A DNA stretch of 64,000 nucleotides. Source: Paraclostridium sordellii (GTDB lineage: Bacteria > Bacillota > Clostridia > Peptostreptococcales > Peptostreptococcaceae). This document shows positions 1-6,893 of the stretch, one piece after another. Numbering within the stretch: the stretch's first letter is position 1; every line of letters starts with the position of its first letter. Both the position numbers and the translations under genes were made by a program. The stretch covers positions 1,697,911 to 1,761,910 of the forward strand of contig NZ_LN679998.1 of the NCBI RefSeq assembly GCF_000953675.1. Reading direction: 5' to 3'. The notes beneath the pieces are model-generated. The model was not told the origin of the DNA, did no database searches, and saw only the letters and a program-made list of their open reading frames with translations.

Positions 1-648
1 ATCTCCAAATACTTGAACTTCTATATGCCTTGGATTTTCTATATATTTTTCCATGTATAAAGAACTATCTCCAAATGAAGCAAGAGCTTCTGATTTTGCT
101 ATATCAAATAAAGAATCAAATTCACTTTCTTTAAAGATAATTCTCATACCCTTTCCACCTCCACCACTAGAGGCTTTAATCATGACTGGATATCCTATTG
201 ATGATGCTAGTAGTTTAGCTTCTTCTTTATCTTTAAGTATTGATTTAGACCCTGGAACAACAGGAACATTTAAACTAATCATGGTTTCTCTAGCTTTGGA
301 TTTATTCCCCATAAGTTCTATTTGATTTGGAGTTGGACCTACAAAAACTATGTCATTATCTAAGCAAGCTTTTGCAAAATTAACATTTTCAGAGAGAAAT
401 CCAAATCCAGGATGAATTGCATCACAATTCATTTTTTTTGCTAAATAAATTATATTATCTATATTATTATAACTCTTACTTATATTGTTAGGTCCTATAC
501 AGATAGATTCATCAGCTAAATATCTATGTAAGCTATCCTTATCAATTTCAGAGTATATAGCTATAGTTTCTATATTAAGTTCTTTACAAGTACGTATAAT
601 TCTAACTGCTATGTCTCCTCTATTTGCAATTAATAATCTTTTAATCAT
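1..648 (-). CDS. accC: Acetyl-CoA carboxylase biotin carboxylase subunit (3' end outside window)
   Basis: This gene encodes the ATP-dependent carboxylation of biotin on the carrier protein AccB, the first half-reaction of malonyl-CoA synthesis in the cytoplasm. The first 216 codons are visible; the C-terminal half lies beyond position 1. The protein starts MIKRLLIANRGDIAVRI, the standard N-terminus of the family. A glycine-rich ATP-grasp loop (KASSGGGGKGM) lies near residues 158-168, and HPGFGFLSEN near residue 80. A GGAGG site sits 7 bases before the ATG at 648. The gene begins 11 bases after accB ends, so the two form an operon driven from upstream of accB. Identification is secure; only the length is unknown. 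Confidence 0.95.
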   Translation of the reverse strand, partial: MIKRLLIANRGDIAVRIIRTCKELNIETIAIYSEIDKDSLHRYLADESICIGPNNISKSYNNIDNIIYLAKKMNCDAIHPGFGFLSENVNFAKACLDNDIVFVGPTPNQIELMGNKSKARETMISLNVPVVPGSKSILKDKEEAKLLASSIGYPVMIKASSGGGGKGMRIIFKESEFDSLFDIAKSEALASFGDSSLYMEKYIENPRHIEVQVFGD

Positions 649-659
649 ATAACTGCCTC

Positions 660-1130
660 CTAATTAAATTCTTTTATTTTAAATAAAACTTGATTATATT
701 CAACTAAATCTTCATCCTTAGATACTATTTCAACTATTTCTCCATCAATATCACTAATTATTTCATTCATAAGCTTCATAGCTTCTATGATACATAGAGT
801 ATCGCCTTCTTTAATCTTATCTCCTACTTTTACAAAACAATCAGCTTCTGGACTTGGTGATCCATAATAAGTCCCCATTATAGGTGAGGTTATTAAATGT
901 AAATCTTTGTTTTCTATTATAGATTCAGTAGAATTATTTACATTGTTAGATAATTTTTCTTGATTTACATTGTCATTTTGTATAGATTCCACCTGCTGAT
1001 TTATACTTGCATTTGAAAGTTCTTTTAACTTAGAAACTTCTAGTGAAAAATCCTTATCCTTTAAATTTACATATGTTAAGTTAGTTTTATCTATAGTCAA
1101 TATTAATTCCTTTATTTCATTTATATTCAT
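660..1130 (-). CDS. accB: Biotin carboxyl carrier protein of acetyl-CoA carboxylase
   Basis: This 156-residue protein carries the biotin that shuttles CO2 between biotin carboxylase and carboxyltransferase. The C-terminal biotinyl domain (about 80-156) holds the EAMKLMNE motif with the biotinylated lysine at about residue 119. The N-terminal 75 residues form the usual short dimerising segment plus a linker rich in Asn, Ser and Gln. AGGAGG lies 7 bases upstream of the ATG. It is the first gene of accB-accC, and a FapR-like palindrome sits at its predicted transcription start, so control by malonyl-CoA is likely. Length and motif are typical of the family. Confidence 0.96.
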   Translation of the reverse strand: MNINEIKELILTIDKTNLTYVNLKDKDFSLEVSKLKELSNASINQQVESIQNDNVNQEKLSNNVNNSTESIIENKDLHLITSPIMGTYYGSPSPEADCFVKVGDKIKEGDTLCIIEAMKLMNEIISDIDGEIVEIVSKDEDLVEYNQVLFKIKEFN

Positions 1131-1144
1131 AGTTACCTCCTTGT

Positions 1145-1163
1145 ATTATTACCTGGTACTAAT
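1145..1163. promoter_or_regulatory. Putative FapR operator upstream of accB
   Basis: The 19-bp near-palindrome has arms ATTATTACC and GGTACTAAT around one central base, with a single mismatched pair. It closely resembles the known Firmicutes FapR operator (TTAGTACC-type half-sites). It lies directly downstream of a TATAAT box on the minus strand, where a bound repressor would cover the start site. FapR is released by malonyl-CoA, the product of this enzyme. The fapR gene is not in the window. Confidence 0.7.
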
Positions 1164-1191
1164 ATTATATCACAAAAAATACGATTATAAA
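1164..1191 (-). promoter_or_regulatory. Predicted accB promoter
   Basis: On the minus strand a perfect TATAAT -10 box lies at 1164-1169. A weak -35 (TTTATA, 1186-1191) is 16 bp upstream. Transcription should begin near 1157, inside the FapR-like palindrome. Confidence 0.6.
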
Positions 1192-1227
1192 AGAAAAAAG
1201 TGTTACTTTTGTAAAAAAGTAACACTT
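1190..1227 (-). terminator. Intrinsic terminator of the 193-residue membrane protein gene
   Basis: A 13-bp perfect stem (1198-1210 with 1215-1227, loop of four) is followed on the minus strand by a T-rich run. It separates the upstream gene from accBC. Confidence 0.85.
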
Positions 1228-1230
1228 AAT

Positions 1231-1812
1231 TTATTTCAATCTATGCTCTAACTCTTCTATTTCCTTTAAACTTAGACCTGTCAACTCTGATATAAAAAGT
1301 TTATCAGCACCTTTAAGTAATAAATCTAAAGCCATTTCATTCTTTGTTTTTTCTAAACTTTTACTTATTTTTTTATCTTTATATATTTGTGTAGAATCAC
1401 TTAAACGTTTATCAGCTACTTTTAATAAAGTATCCTTCATCTCTATAGTATCTTTTTTTAAATTTGAGTAATTACTATAAAATTGAAATAAAATAAATAA
1501 AGATGGAATTATAAAAAATAATTTAGATCCTAAAAATCCAATTAATATAGTAACAAAAACTAAATTTTTATTAAGCTTCTCTAGTTTCATATTTTTCTTA
1601 TATGATTCAATGGCTCCTAATAAAGTAATGATTATACAAAGTGGAATTAATGTATAACTAGCTAAAAATCCACCTATCCCAATTTCATCTAACTTATGAA
1701 ATATATTGCCATAAACAGCCATATCACCATTTAAGTATGCCATCATGCAAGCAATTAAGCCTATAATTCCCCCTAGTGACTGAGTGTACCAATTTAAAAA
1801 TGCTTTATCCAT
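1231..1812 (-). CDS. Membrane protein of unknown function with a transposase-like C-terminal tail
   Basis: I do not recognise this 193-residue protein. Hydrophobic segments lie near residues 14-30, 48-70 and 84-112, so it should sit in the cytoplasmic membrane with a cytoplasmic C-terminus. The region 113-160 is charged and probably helical. The last 35 residues (ALDLLLKGADKLFISELTGLSLKEIEELE) look like the short helical tail that ends Rpn/PD-(D/E)XK transposase-family proteins and some DNA-binding proteins. That is a resemblance only. A GGGGGA site lies 8 bases before the ATG, and a strong terminator follows the stop. Confidence 0.75.
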   Translation of the reverse strand: MDKAFLNWYTQSLGGIIGLIACMMAYLNGDMAVYGNIFHKLDEIGIGGFLASYTLIPLCIIITLLGAIESYKKNMKLEKLNKNLVFVTILIGFLGSKLFFIIPSLFILFQFYSNYSNLKKDTIEMKDTLLKVADKRLSDSTQIYKDKKISKSLEKTKNEMALDLLLKGADKLFISELTGLSLKEIEELEHRLK

Positions 1813-1883
1813 AATAGTTCCCCCGTAATAAATATCTTACTTATATAAAGATAATATGCTTTTAGTGATAAAAATATTAATTT

Positions 1884-2099
1884 TTAATTAAAGTTATTTA
1901 ACGCTTCTTCTAGAAATTTTATTTTTTCTCCATTATCTGTGTCTTGCTTATCTATCAATCTTTTAGTAAGTTCCTTTAAATCCTCTGTATTATTACCTTC
2001 TATAGAGGAATAAATTGATTTTAATAAATTTAATTCTTCTGTAGATAGATTTTCTACTTCTAAACTATTGTTTTGTGGCCTATATGAATTTATACACAT
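1884..2099 (-). CDS. Small acidic hypothetical protein
   Basis: This 71-residue, highly charged protein has no signal peptide, membrane segment or cysteine cluster (one Cys at residue 2). From about residue 18 it is predicted helical with many Glu, Lys and Leu. AAGGAG lies 7 bases before the ATG, which supports it as a real gene. It is transcribed away from the small membrane protein gene at 2282. Function is unknown. Confidence 0.65.
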   Translation of the reverse strand: MCINSYRPQNNSLEVENLSTEELNLLKSIYSSIEGNNTEDLKELTKRLIDKQDTDNGEKIKFLEEALNNFN

Positions 2100-2203
2100 A
2101 TCTGACTCCTTAATATTTATAATTTTATTTATATTATACTTATAAAAGGTTTAAATAATACCTACTTTGATAAATTGAACCTATATATACAGGAAAAATA
2201 CAC

Positions 2204-2232
2204 TTGTTAAAGTTTAATCTTTTGTGTATACT
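2204..2232 (+). promoter_or_regulatory. Predicted sigma-A promoter of the small membrane protein gene
   Basis: TTGTTA (2204-2209) and TATACT (2227-2232) are separated by 17 bp, close to consensus, 50 bases upstream of the start codon. Confidence 0.7.
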
Positions 2233-2281
2233 TTTTATATGTTATTAATTACATATATTCAACGAAAAAGGGAGCATGATT

Positions 2282-2548
2282 ATGTTTAATACTGTTGAAA
2301 TCATACTTAAAATATTATTTTTCATATTATCTTTTATTTGGGTAGGAAAAATTATGATTTTAAGAAGTGATAAACAAATAGTTATAAATCCATTACTTAT
2401 TTCTATATCAGCTATATTAGCTTTATTACCAGATGCTCAATTCTCTGGAACTGCAATTCAAAGTATAAGAATGATATTATATTTTTTATATATAGTAGTA
2501 ATTTTATTCGGGCTTTATTGTATAAAAAGAAAAAATGGAGTTTTTTAA
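2282..2548 (+). CDS. Small membrane protein of unknown function
   Basis: This 88-residue protein consists almost entirely of three hydrophobic segments (about residues 5-22, 38-53 and 62-82) and ends in a basic KRKNG tail. It is therefore an integral membrane protein with a positively charged C-terminus. An ATG at 2276 is only one base from the GGGAG site. The in-frame ATG at 2282 has proper spacing (7 bases) and is preferred. No family is recognised. Its stop codon lies inside the terminator hairpin shared with trmB. Confidence 0.7.
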   Translation: MFNTVEIILKILFFILSFIWVGKIMILRSDKQIVINPLLISISAILALLPDAQFSGTAIQSIRMILYFLYIVVILFGLYCIKRKNGVF

Positions 2549-2560
2549 CTCCATTTTATA
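2530..2560. terminator. Bidirectional terminator between the small membrane protein gene and trmB
   Basis: The stem is 11 bp (2532-2542 with 2547-2557) with a TTTT loop and T-rich tracts on both outgoing strands. The stop codons of both convergent genes fall inside the hairpin. Confidence 0.85.
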
Positions 2561-3197
2561 TTTTTAATCCTTCTAATCTATAAATCTTCATACCATATGA
2601 CATGAATTTATCTTCATATTCAGTTGTCACATTACCTTCATAATCACTATTAGCTAAATCAAGGGTTATATTTTTTAATTTTAAATTAGCTTCAGAAAAT
2701 TCATTTAAACTAAATTCAAATAACTTTTCATTATCTGTTTTAAAATGTATTTCCCCATCATCCTTCAATAACTTTTTGTAATTCTCAAGAAATCCTCTAT
2801 AAGTTAATCTTCTCTTGTACCATCTTTTTTTAGGCCAAGGATCGCAAAAATTTATATAAACTCTTGATAACTCACCTTTATCAAAGTAATCAAGAATATT
2901 ATTTACATCTCCCCATATAAATAAGATATTATTAAGTTCATTTTCTACTGCTTTTTCTACTGCTTTTAATAAAACCTCTTCTTTCATTTCCATTGCTATG
3001 TAGTTTATATTGGGATTTTGCTTTGCAAGCGTAGTTAAAAATTTACCTCTTCCTGTTCCAAATTCTACATGAATGGGATTATCATTTTGAAATTTTTCAT
3101 TCCAATTTCCTTTAAAATCAATTTCATCCCCTTTTAGAACCAAGTTTTCAAAACTTAATAATTTTAAATCTGCGCCTTTTTTCTTACGTCTTCTCAT
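2556..3197 (-). CDS. trmB: tRNA (guanine-N7)-methyltransferase
   Basis: TrmB methylates G46 in the variable loop of tRNAs using S-adenosylmethionine. The 213-residue length is normal for the family. The SAM-binding motif VEFGTGRGKF lies at residues 44-53. The family-specific DPWPKKRWYKRR segment near residue 120 carries the tRNA-binding and catalytic aspartate. The basic N-terminus (MRRRKKKG) is also typical. GAGGAG lies 8 bases before the ATG. It lies downstream of the HesB-like gene on the same strand but is separated from it by a terminator. Confidence 0.96.
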   Translation of the reverse strand: MRRRKKKGADLKLLSFENLVLKGDEIDFKGNWNEKFQNDNPIHVEFGTGRGKFLTTLAKQNPNINYIAMEMKEEVLLKAVEKAVENELNNILFIWGDVNNILDYFDKGELSRVYINFCDPWPKKRWYKRRLTYRGFLENYKKLLKDDGEIHFKTDNEKLFEFSLNEFSEANLKLKNITLDLANSDYEGNVTTEYEDKFMSYGMKIYRLEGLKI

Positions 3198-3224
3198 TGA
3201 TTAACTCCTCATTATTTTAATTTA

Positions 3225-3263
3225 TACAAAATTAAAGAGCATTGGGTATCCAATGCTCTTTAA
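3225..3263 (-). terminator. Terminator of the HesB-like selenoprotein gene
   Basis: A 14-bp perfect stem (3232-3245 with 3250-3263) with a 4-base loop begins a few bases after the stop codon. The tail on the minus strand starts TTTTG. Confidence 0.8.
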
Positions 3264-3269
3264 TAATTA

Positions 3270-3587
3270 TTAATGACCGCAGCCTGAGCATCCTCCGCCG
3301 CAACCACCATCAGCTTGGTTTTCAGGTGCAACTCTAAATCCATATCCAGTATCTTCTATAACTATATCTCCATAGTTAGTATAATCTTCCTTACTCATTA
3401 CAAAGTTTAATCCTTCAACTTCATATGTTAAGTCATCTCCGTTTTGCTCATCCAGAGCAAGTCCAAATGATGGACCGCCTCATCCTACACCTGCAAAATA
3501 AACTCTTATGTTTTTAGGTCTATCTTGGTTATCAGATAAAATATCTTTTAAAGTACTTACAGCAGTATCTGCAACTGTTACTTTCAT
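3270..3587 (-). CDS. HesB-like selenoprotein (IscA/ErpA-related), read through an in-frame UGA
   Basis: This 105-residue reading frame is interrupted by one UGA at 3480-3482 (residue 36). Conserved family sequence runs on both sides: VYFAGVG before it, then GGPSFGLALDE after it. The family normally has Cys at this position (AGxGCGGPSFGL), so UGA replaces a conserved, probably metal-binding or redox Cys, as expected for selenocysteine. A hairpin 19 bases after the UGA fits a bacterial SECIS element. The C-terminus is a Gly/Cys-rich tail with Cys in the pattern GGCGGGCSGCG. HesB-like selenoproteins are an established family of unknown function, related to iron-sulfur carriers. The frame opens at ATG 3587 with a good upstream promoter and closes at a terminator. 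A nonsense mutation is the alternative, but the rest of the frame is intact. Confidence 0.88.
3444..3460 (-). promoter_or_regulatory. Candidate bacterial SECIS hairpin for UGA decoding
   Basis: On the mRNA, TTGCTC pairs perfectly with GAGCAA around the loop TGGAT. The stem starts 19 bases after the UGA and the apical loop about 25 bases after it. A G is the second loop base. This matches the known spacing and loop rule for bacterial SECIS elements that bind SelB. The same bases encode LALDEQ. Confidence 0.7.
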
Positions 3588-3649
3588 ATTAAATACTTCC
3601 TTTCTTTATATAATGTATAATAAATTTATATAAAAACAAATTTATATAT

Positions 3650-3679
3650 ATTATATACCCTTATACAGTATATAATCAA
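3650..3679 (-). promoter_or_regulatory. Predicted promoter of the HesB-like selenoprotein gene
   Basis: On the minus strand TTGATT (3674-3679) and TATAAT (3650-3655) are 18 bp apart. The predicted 5' untranslated region is about 55 bases. Confidence 0.65.
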
Positions 3680-3751
3680 ACTTTTTTCTTTAAATTTTTA
3701 ACATTTTTTCAAAATATATGTTATTTTGTTAATTTTATAAAATTAGCAAAT

Positions 3752-3793
3752 AAAATAAGTATAGTGATAATCAATTATCACTATACTTATTTT
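3752..3793 (-). terminator. Terminator overlapping the end of the leucine-rich-repeat gene
   Basis: A 19-bp perfect stem (3752-3770 with 3775-3793) with loop TCAA includes the stop codon of the leucine-rich-repeat gene. The T-tract is weak, so part of its role may be mRNA protection. Confidence 0.7.
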
Positions 3794-4881
3794 ATAACCT
3801 CTACAACTGAATTTATACAATATTTATCTTTATTTTTTATATTTAATACATGAATGCTATCTGTTATATAAACATACTCTGTAAGAACAGGAAATAGCAA
3901 AGTGTATTTACCCATAGGTACACTATCAAATTTATATTGCCCACTTTTATTTGTAGATGTATAGATAGTCTTTCCATTCTCATATATAAGAGTTATTATT
4001 TTATTTTCAAACTTATCTTTGCATATATTATTATTTAAACCATCACTTAAGGAAATACTTCCATATATACATGAAAAATTTAAATCTTTATTGAAATCTT
4101 TATTTTGATCTTTTTTATCTTCATTGATATTTTTTTTCAAATAAATAGGTTGAATAATAGTACCGCTAAAAACTTTAGATGATTCTTCATGATAAAAATC
4201 CATAGTTACTATACAGTCCGATTCAATATTATTTATAATTACTTCTGAAATAGAATATAAAAAAGAAGGTTTTTCATCAGTAGAAACTCTATCATATTTA
4301 CCACTAATTTGAATATTATCTAAAAATACATACGTTTTATCACTCCATTTTATATTTGATGAAAATAAAATGGTCTTTCCATACTCAACTTCTATTGGGT
4401 CTAAAATAATACTTTGATCAGTTGCGAGTATTGTTGCAGATTCAAAACTAGAATTAATTAAATTAGATATATCTAATATTTTATTATTATCTAGGTTTAT
4501 AAGGTTTAAGTTCTTGAGATTACTTAAGTTAGGAATAACTTTTATATTATTACTTTCCAGACCTACACTTCTCAATTTCTTTAAATTTTTTAAAAAGTTA
4601 ATATCCTCTATTTTATTTTCGTTTAATTCTAAACCTTCTAGATTTTTTAATTTTTCTATGGGTGAAGCATCATAAATATTATTTCGTGTTAAATTAACAT
4701 AGATGGCATTTGTTGCATATTCTATCCCTTTTATATCTCTAATATTACTTCCAGGCAAATCAATTTCTGTTAAAGTTTTTAAAAAATCTTTTGTTATTTC
4801 AGATATATGAATATTAAATTTTCTAGATAGTGCTAATTTTAAATTACTACTGATATATGAATTACTCTGCTTTTTTTCCAA
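3787..4881 (-). CDS. Leucine-rich-repeat protein with C-terminal Cna-B/SdrD-like domain
   Basis: This 364-residue protein has an N-terminal cap (1-45), then about five 22-residue internalin-type leucine-rich repeats (about 45-150; for example LKNLEGLELNENKIEDINFL). A beta-rich middle region follows (150-260). A C-terminal Cna-B or carboxypeptidase-regulatory-like fold comes last (about 270-360; GSISLSDG... NKSGQYKFDSVPMGKYTLLFP). Such modules mediate binding to proteins. It lacks a signal peptide, a sortase motif and membrane segments, so it is either cytoplasmic, spore-associated or exported by another route. The start is TTG at 4881; AAAGGAA lies about 10 bases upstream. It diverges from the DUF1540 gene. 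The binding partner is unknown. Confidence 0.8.
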   Translation of the reverse strand: MEKKQSNSYISSNLKLALSRKFNIHISEITKDFLKTLTEIDLPGSNIRDIKGIEYATNAIYVNLTRNNIYDASPIEKLKNLEGLELNENKIEDINFLKNLKKLRSVGLESNNIKVIPNLSNLKNLNLINLDNNKILDISNLINSSFESATILATDQSIILDPIEVEYGKTILFSSNIKWSDKTYVFLDNIQISGKYDRVSTDEKPSFLYSISEVIINNIESDCIVTMDFYHEESSKVFSGTIIQPIYLKKNINEDKKDQNKDFNKDLNFSCIYGSISLSDGLNNNICKDKFENKIITLIYENGKTIYTSTNKSGQYKFDSVPMGKYTLLFPVLTEYVYITDSIHVLNIKNKDKYCINSVVEVIK

Positions 4882-5044
4882 TGCCTATCATTCCTTTTCA
4901 TATTAGTCACACTATAATATATGGATATATAAGATTACATGACACACTATATATAGCTTAAAAATAGTACTTATTTTAGCAAATTTTTATTTCATTTATG
5001 TACATAATAATAAAAAGACTAAATTTATAAGGAGTGATATTTTC

Positions 5045-5350
5045 ATGTCTAAAATAAACTGTAGTGCAATAACATGTTGCTATAATAAAAACGGAAATTG
5101 TCATAGTGGATCAATAAAAGTTGATAGCAGAAAACCAGTAGATTTAAAAACTGTTCATTGTACATCTTTTATAAGTGTACATAAAAATTTAGAAAGTAGC
5201 ATAGAAAGTGAATGTGAGCATGTGGTATGTAATGTATCTGAATGTATCCATAATAAGAATTTAGAGTGTTCTTGCTATAATATATTCGTCTCTGGTAGTG
5301 ATGCTAAAAACTATAAAAATACCAATTGTTGTAGTTTTGTAGCTAAGTAA
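5045..5350 (+). CDS. DUF1540 protein with two cysteine-rich domains
   Basis: This 101-residue soluble protein has two copies of the DUF1540 pattern. The first (about 4-42) reads INCSAITCCYNKNGNC...VHCTSF and the second (about 56-98) reads CNVSECIHNKNLECSC...TNCCSF. The repeated spacing of cysteines suggests a small metal-binding fold in each copy. DUF1540 proteins are common in clostridia, often in sporulating species, with no firm biochemical role. GGAG lies 10 bases before the ATG. A terminator follows, so it is a single-gene unit. Loss of typical cysteines in the second copy is slight. Confidence 0.88.
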   Translation: MSKINCSAITCCYNKNGNCHSGSIKVDSRKPVDLKTVHCTSFISVHKNLESSIESECEHVVCNVSECIHNKNLECSCYNIFVSGSDAKNYKNTNCCSFVAK

Positions 5351-5402
5351 GTATACAAAATGATAGGAGATATATTTAACATGTATCTTCTATCTAATTA
5401 TA

Positions 5403-5436
5403 TAGACATAAAATATATAGTTTTATGTCTAATTTT
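5403..5436 (+). terminator. Terminator of the DUF1540 gene
   Basis: An 11-bp perfect stem (5403-5413 with 5421-5431) is followed by ATTTTT. Its arms contain TTATGTC, the core of the repeats described just downstream. Confidence 0.75.
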
Positions 5437-5479
5437 TAAAAATTAGTATTTTCAATGATTGTAAGTAATAATTTAGCAT

Positions 5480-5499
5480 TTATGTCAGTCTTATGTCAG
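5480..5499 (+). repeat. Direct repeats TTATGTCAG upstream of the integrase gene
   Basis: Two exact 9-bp copies (5480-5488 and 5491-5499) lie 11 bp apart, one turn of DNA. A related TTATGTTA lies at 5526-5533, and inverted TTATGTCT copies occur in the terminator arms at 5404-5411 and 5422-5430. Clustered short repeats next to an integrase gene resemble arm-type binding sites. This role is inferred. Confidence 0.45.
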
Positions 5500-5570
5500 A
5501 ACTTTAAATGTTTTTTATTTTAGTTTTATGTTACAATAAATACTATAATGTAGTTTATTGGAGGAATGAT

Positions 5571-6686
5571 ATGAGTTTTGCATTTATAAGGAAAAGAAGT
5601 AAAAACTATATAGTTTATTTAGAATATAAAGACCCAGAAAGTAAGAAAAAAATACAAAAAAATATGGGATCATATGATAAAAAAAGAGATGCTTCTAAGA
5701 GATTAACCGAAGTAAAAAATAGTATATATACTGATGATTTATTGTTACCAAACGCCTTAACTTTAGAAAATTTTTTAATGGATTTTATCCAAAAATATAA
5801 AGTTAATATATCTATAACTACATATGATTGTTATATAAGAATATGTAAAAAATATATAATTCCTATGCTAGGAAAATATAAATTAGAAGATCTAAAACCT
5901 ATACATATACAAAATTATATCGATGATTTAGTAGATATTCTTAGCCCTCAAACTCTTAAAATACATATAAATATTTTAAACTTAGCTATAAAAAAAGCAT
6001 ACAGATTAAAATTAATTAGAGAAAATATAGTAGAATATGTAGAAATACCTAGAGCTAAAAAATTTAAAAATAACATATATGATATAGAAAGTATGCAAAA
6101 ACTTCTTAAAAAATGCATTGGAACTTCTTTAGAATTACCTATTTTTATAGCCAGCGGATTAGGGCTTAGAATATCAGAAATTTTAGGACTTACATGGGAT
6201 AACATAGATTTCAATAACAATACCATTACCGTAGATAAAATAACCGTTAGAAATAATCATCAAGTTATTTTAAAAAATCCTAAAACAGAAAGTTCTGAAA
6301 GAACTATATCTGCCCCTAAGGAAATCATAAATAAACTTAAAATTTATAAAAAAGAACAAATAGAAATGAAATTACAAGGAAAACTAAAAAACGAATTAAA
6401 CTTATTATTTTTCGATAAGGATGAAAAACCTATGGCTCAGGATGTTTTAAGTAAAAAATTCAATAAATTTCTAAAAGCAAACAATTTAAATCATATAAGA
6501 TTTCATGACCTTCGTCATTCACATGTAACTCTACTTATAAATTCGAAGGTTCCTATTAGAGTAATATCAGAAAGGGTTGGTCACTCTAATATAAATACTA
6601 CGCTTAATATTTACGCTCATGTATTAAAAGAAATGGATAAAGAAGCTAGTGATAAAATTTCAGAATCTTTATTTAGTTTAGGCTAA
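5571..6686 (+). CDS. Tyrosine recombinase/integrase (phage or ICE type)
   Basis: This 371-residue site-specific recombinase has the usual three parts. An N-terminal arm-binding domain spans about 1-60 (AP2-like, FIRKRSKNYIVYLEY). A SAM-like core-binding domain spans about 62-160, and the catalytic domain about 170-371. The catalytic set is complete: R200, K238, H312, R315, H338 and the nucleophile Y348 (NIYAHV). GGAGG lies 6 bases before ATG 5571; an upstream in-frame ATG at 5508 lacks a binding site. No excisionase, relaxase, phage or resistance genes are nearby and there is no tRNA, so it appears to be an orphan, perhaps the remnant of a lost element. It is flanked by terminators on both sides. 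Confidence 0.93.
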   Translation: MSFAFIRKRSKNYIVYLEYKDPESKKKIQKNMGSYDKKRDASKRLTEVKNSIYTDDLLLPNALTLENFLMDFIQKYKVNISITTYDCYIRICKKYIIPMLGKYKLEDLKPIHIQNYIDDLVDILSPQTLKIHINILNLAIKKAYRLKLIRENIVEYVEIPRAKKFKNNIYDIESMQKLLKKCIGTSLELPIFIASGLGLRISEILGLTWDNIDFNNNTITVDKITVRNNHQVILKNPKTESSERTISAPKEIINKLKIYKKEQIEMKLQGKLKNELNLLFFDKDEKPMAQDVLSKKFNKFLKANNLNHIRFHDLRHSHVTLLINSKVPIRVISERVGHSNINTTLNIYAHVLKEMDKEASDKISESLFSLG

Positions 6687-6693
6687 AGTTGAA

Positions 6694-6738
6694 AAAAACA
6701 ACACCTTTTAAAATCAATTTTAAAAGGTGTTGTTTTTA
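6694..6738 (+). terminator. Strong terminator after the integrase gene
   Basis: A perfect stem of about 20 bp (6694-6714 with 6717-6737) has a 2-base loop and ends in a T run. Confidence 0.9.
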
Positions 6739-6893
6739 TTCATCATATATTTGTATTAATATGTAATTAAAATTCTTATAATCTACATAAAACCCTTGTT
6801 AGCTATATACAAGTTAAAATATATAAATCAGTTTAAAATAATATAATTATGTAAACTAATCTATATATTTTTAAAAAACTATTTAAATACTTT

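Noticed and set aside
3480-3482. UGA as a premature stop making a pseudogene
   Set aside because: The downstream frame is fully conserved, the UGA sits at the family's Cys, and a SECIS-like hairpin follows at the right distance. Only genome-wide data can exclude the mutation fully.
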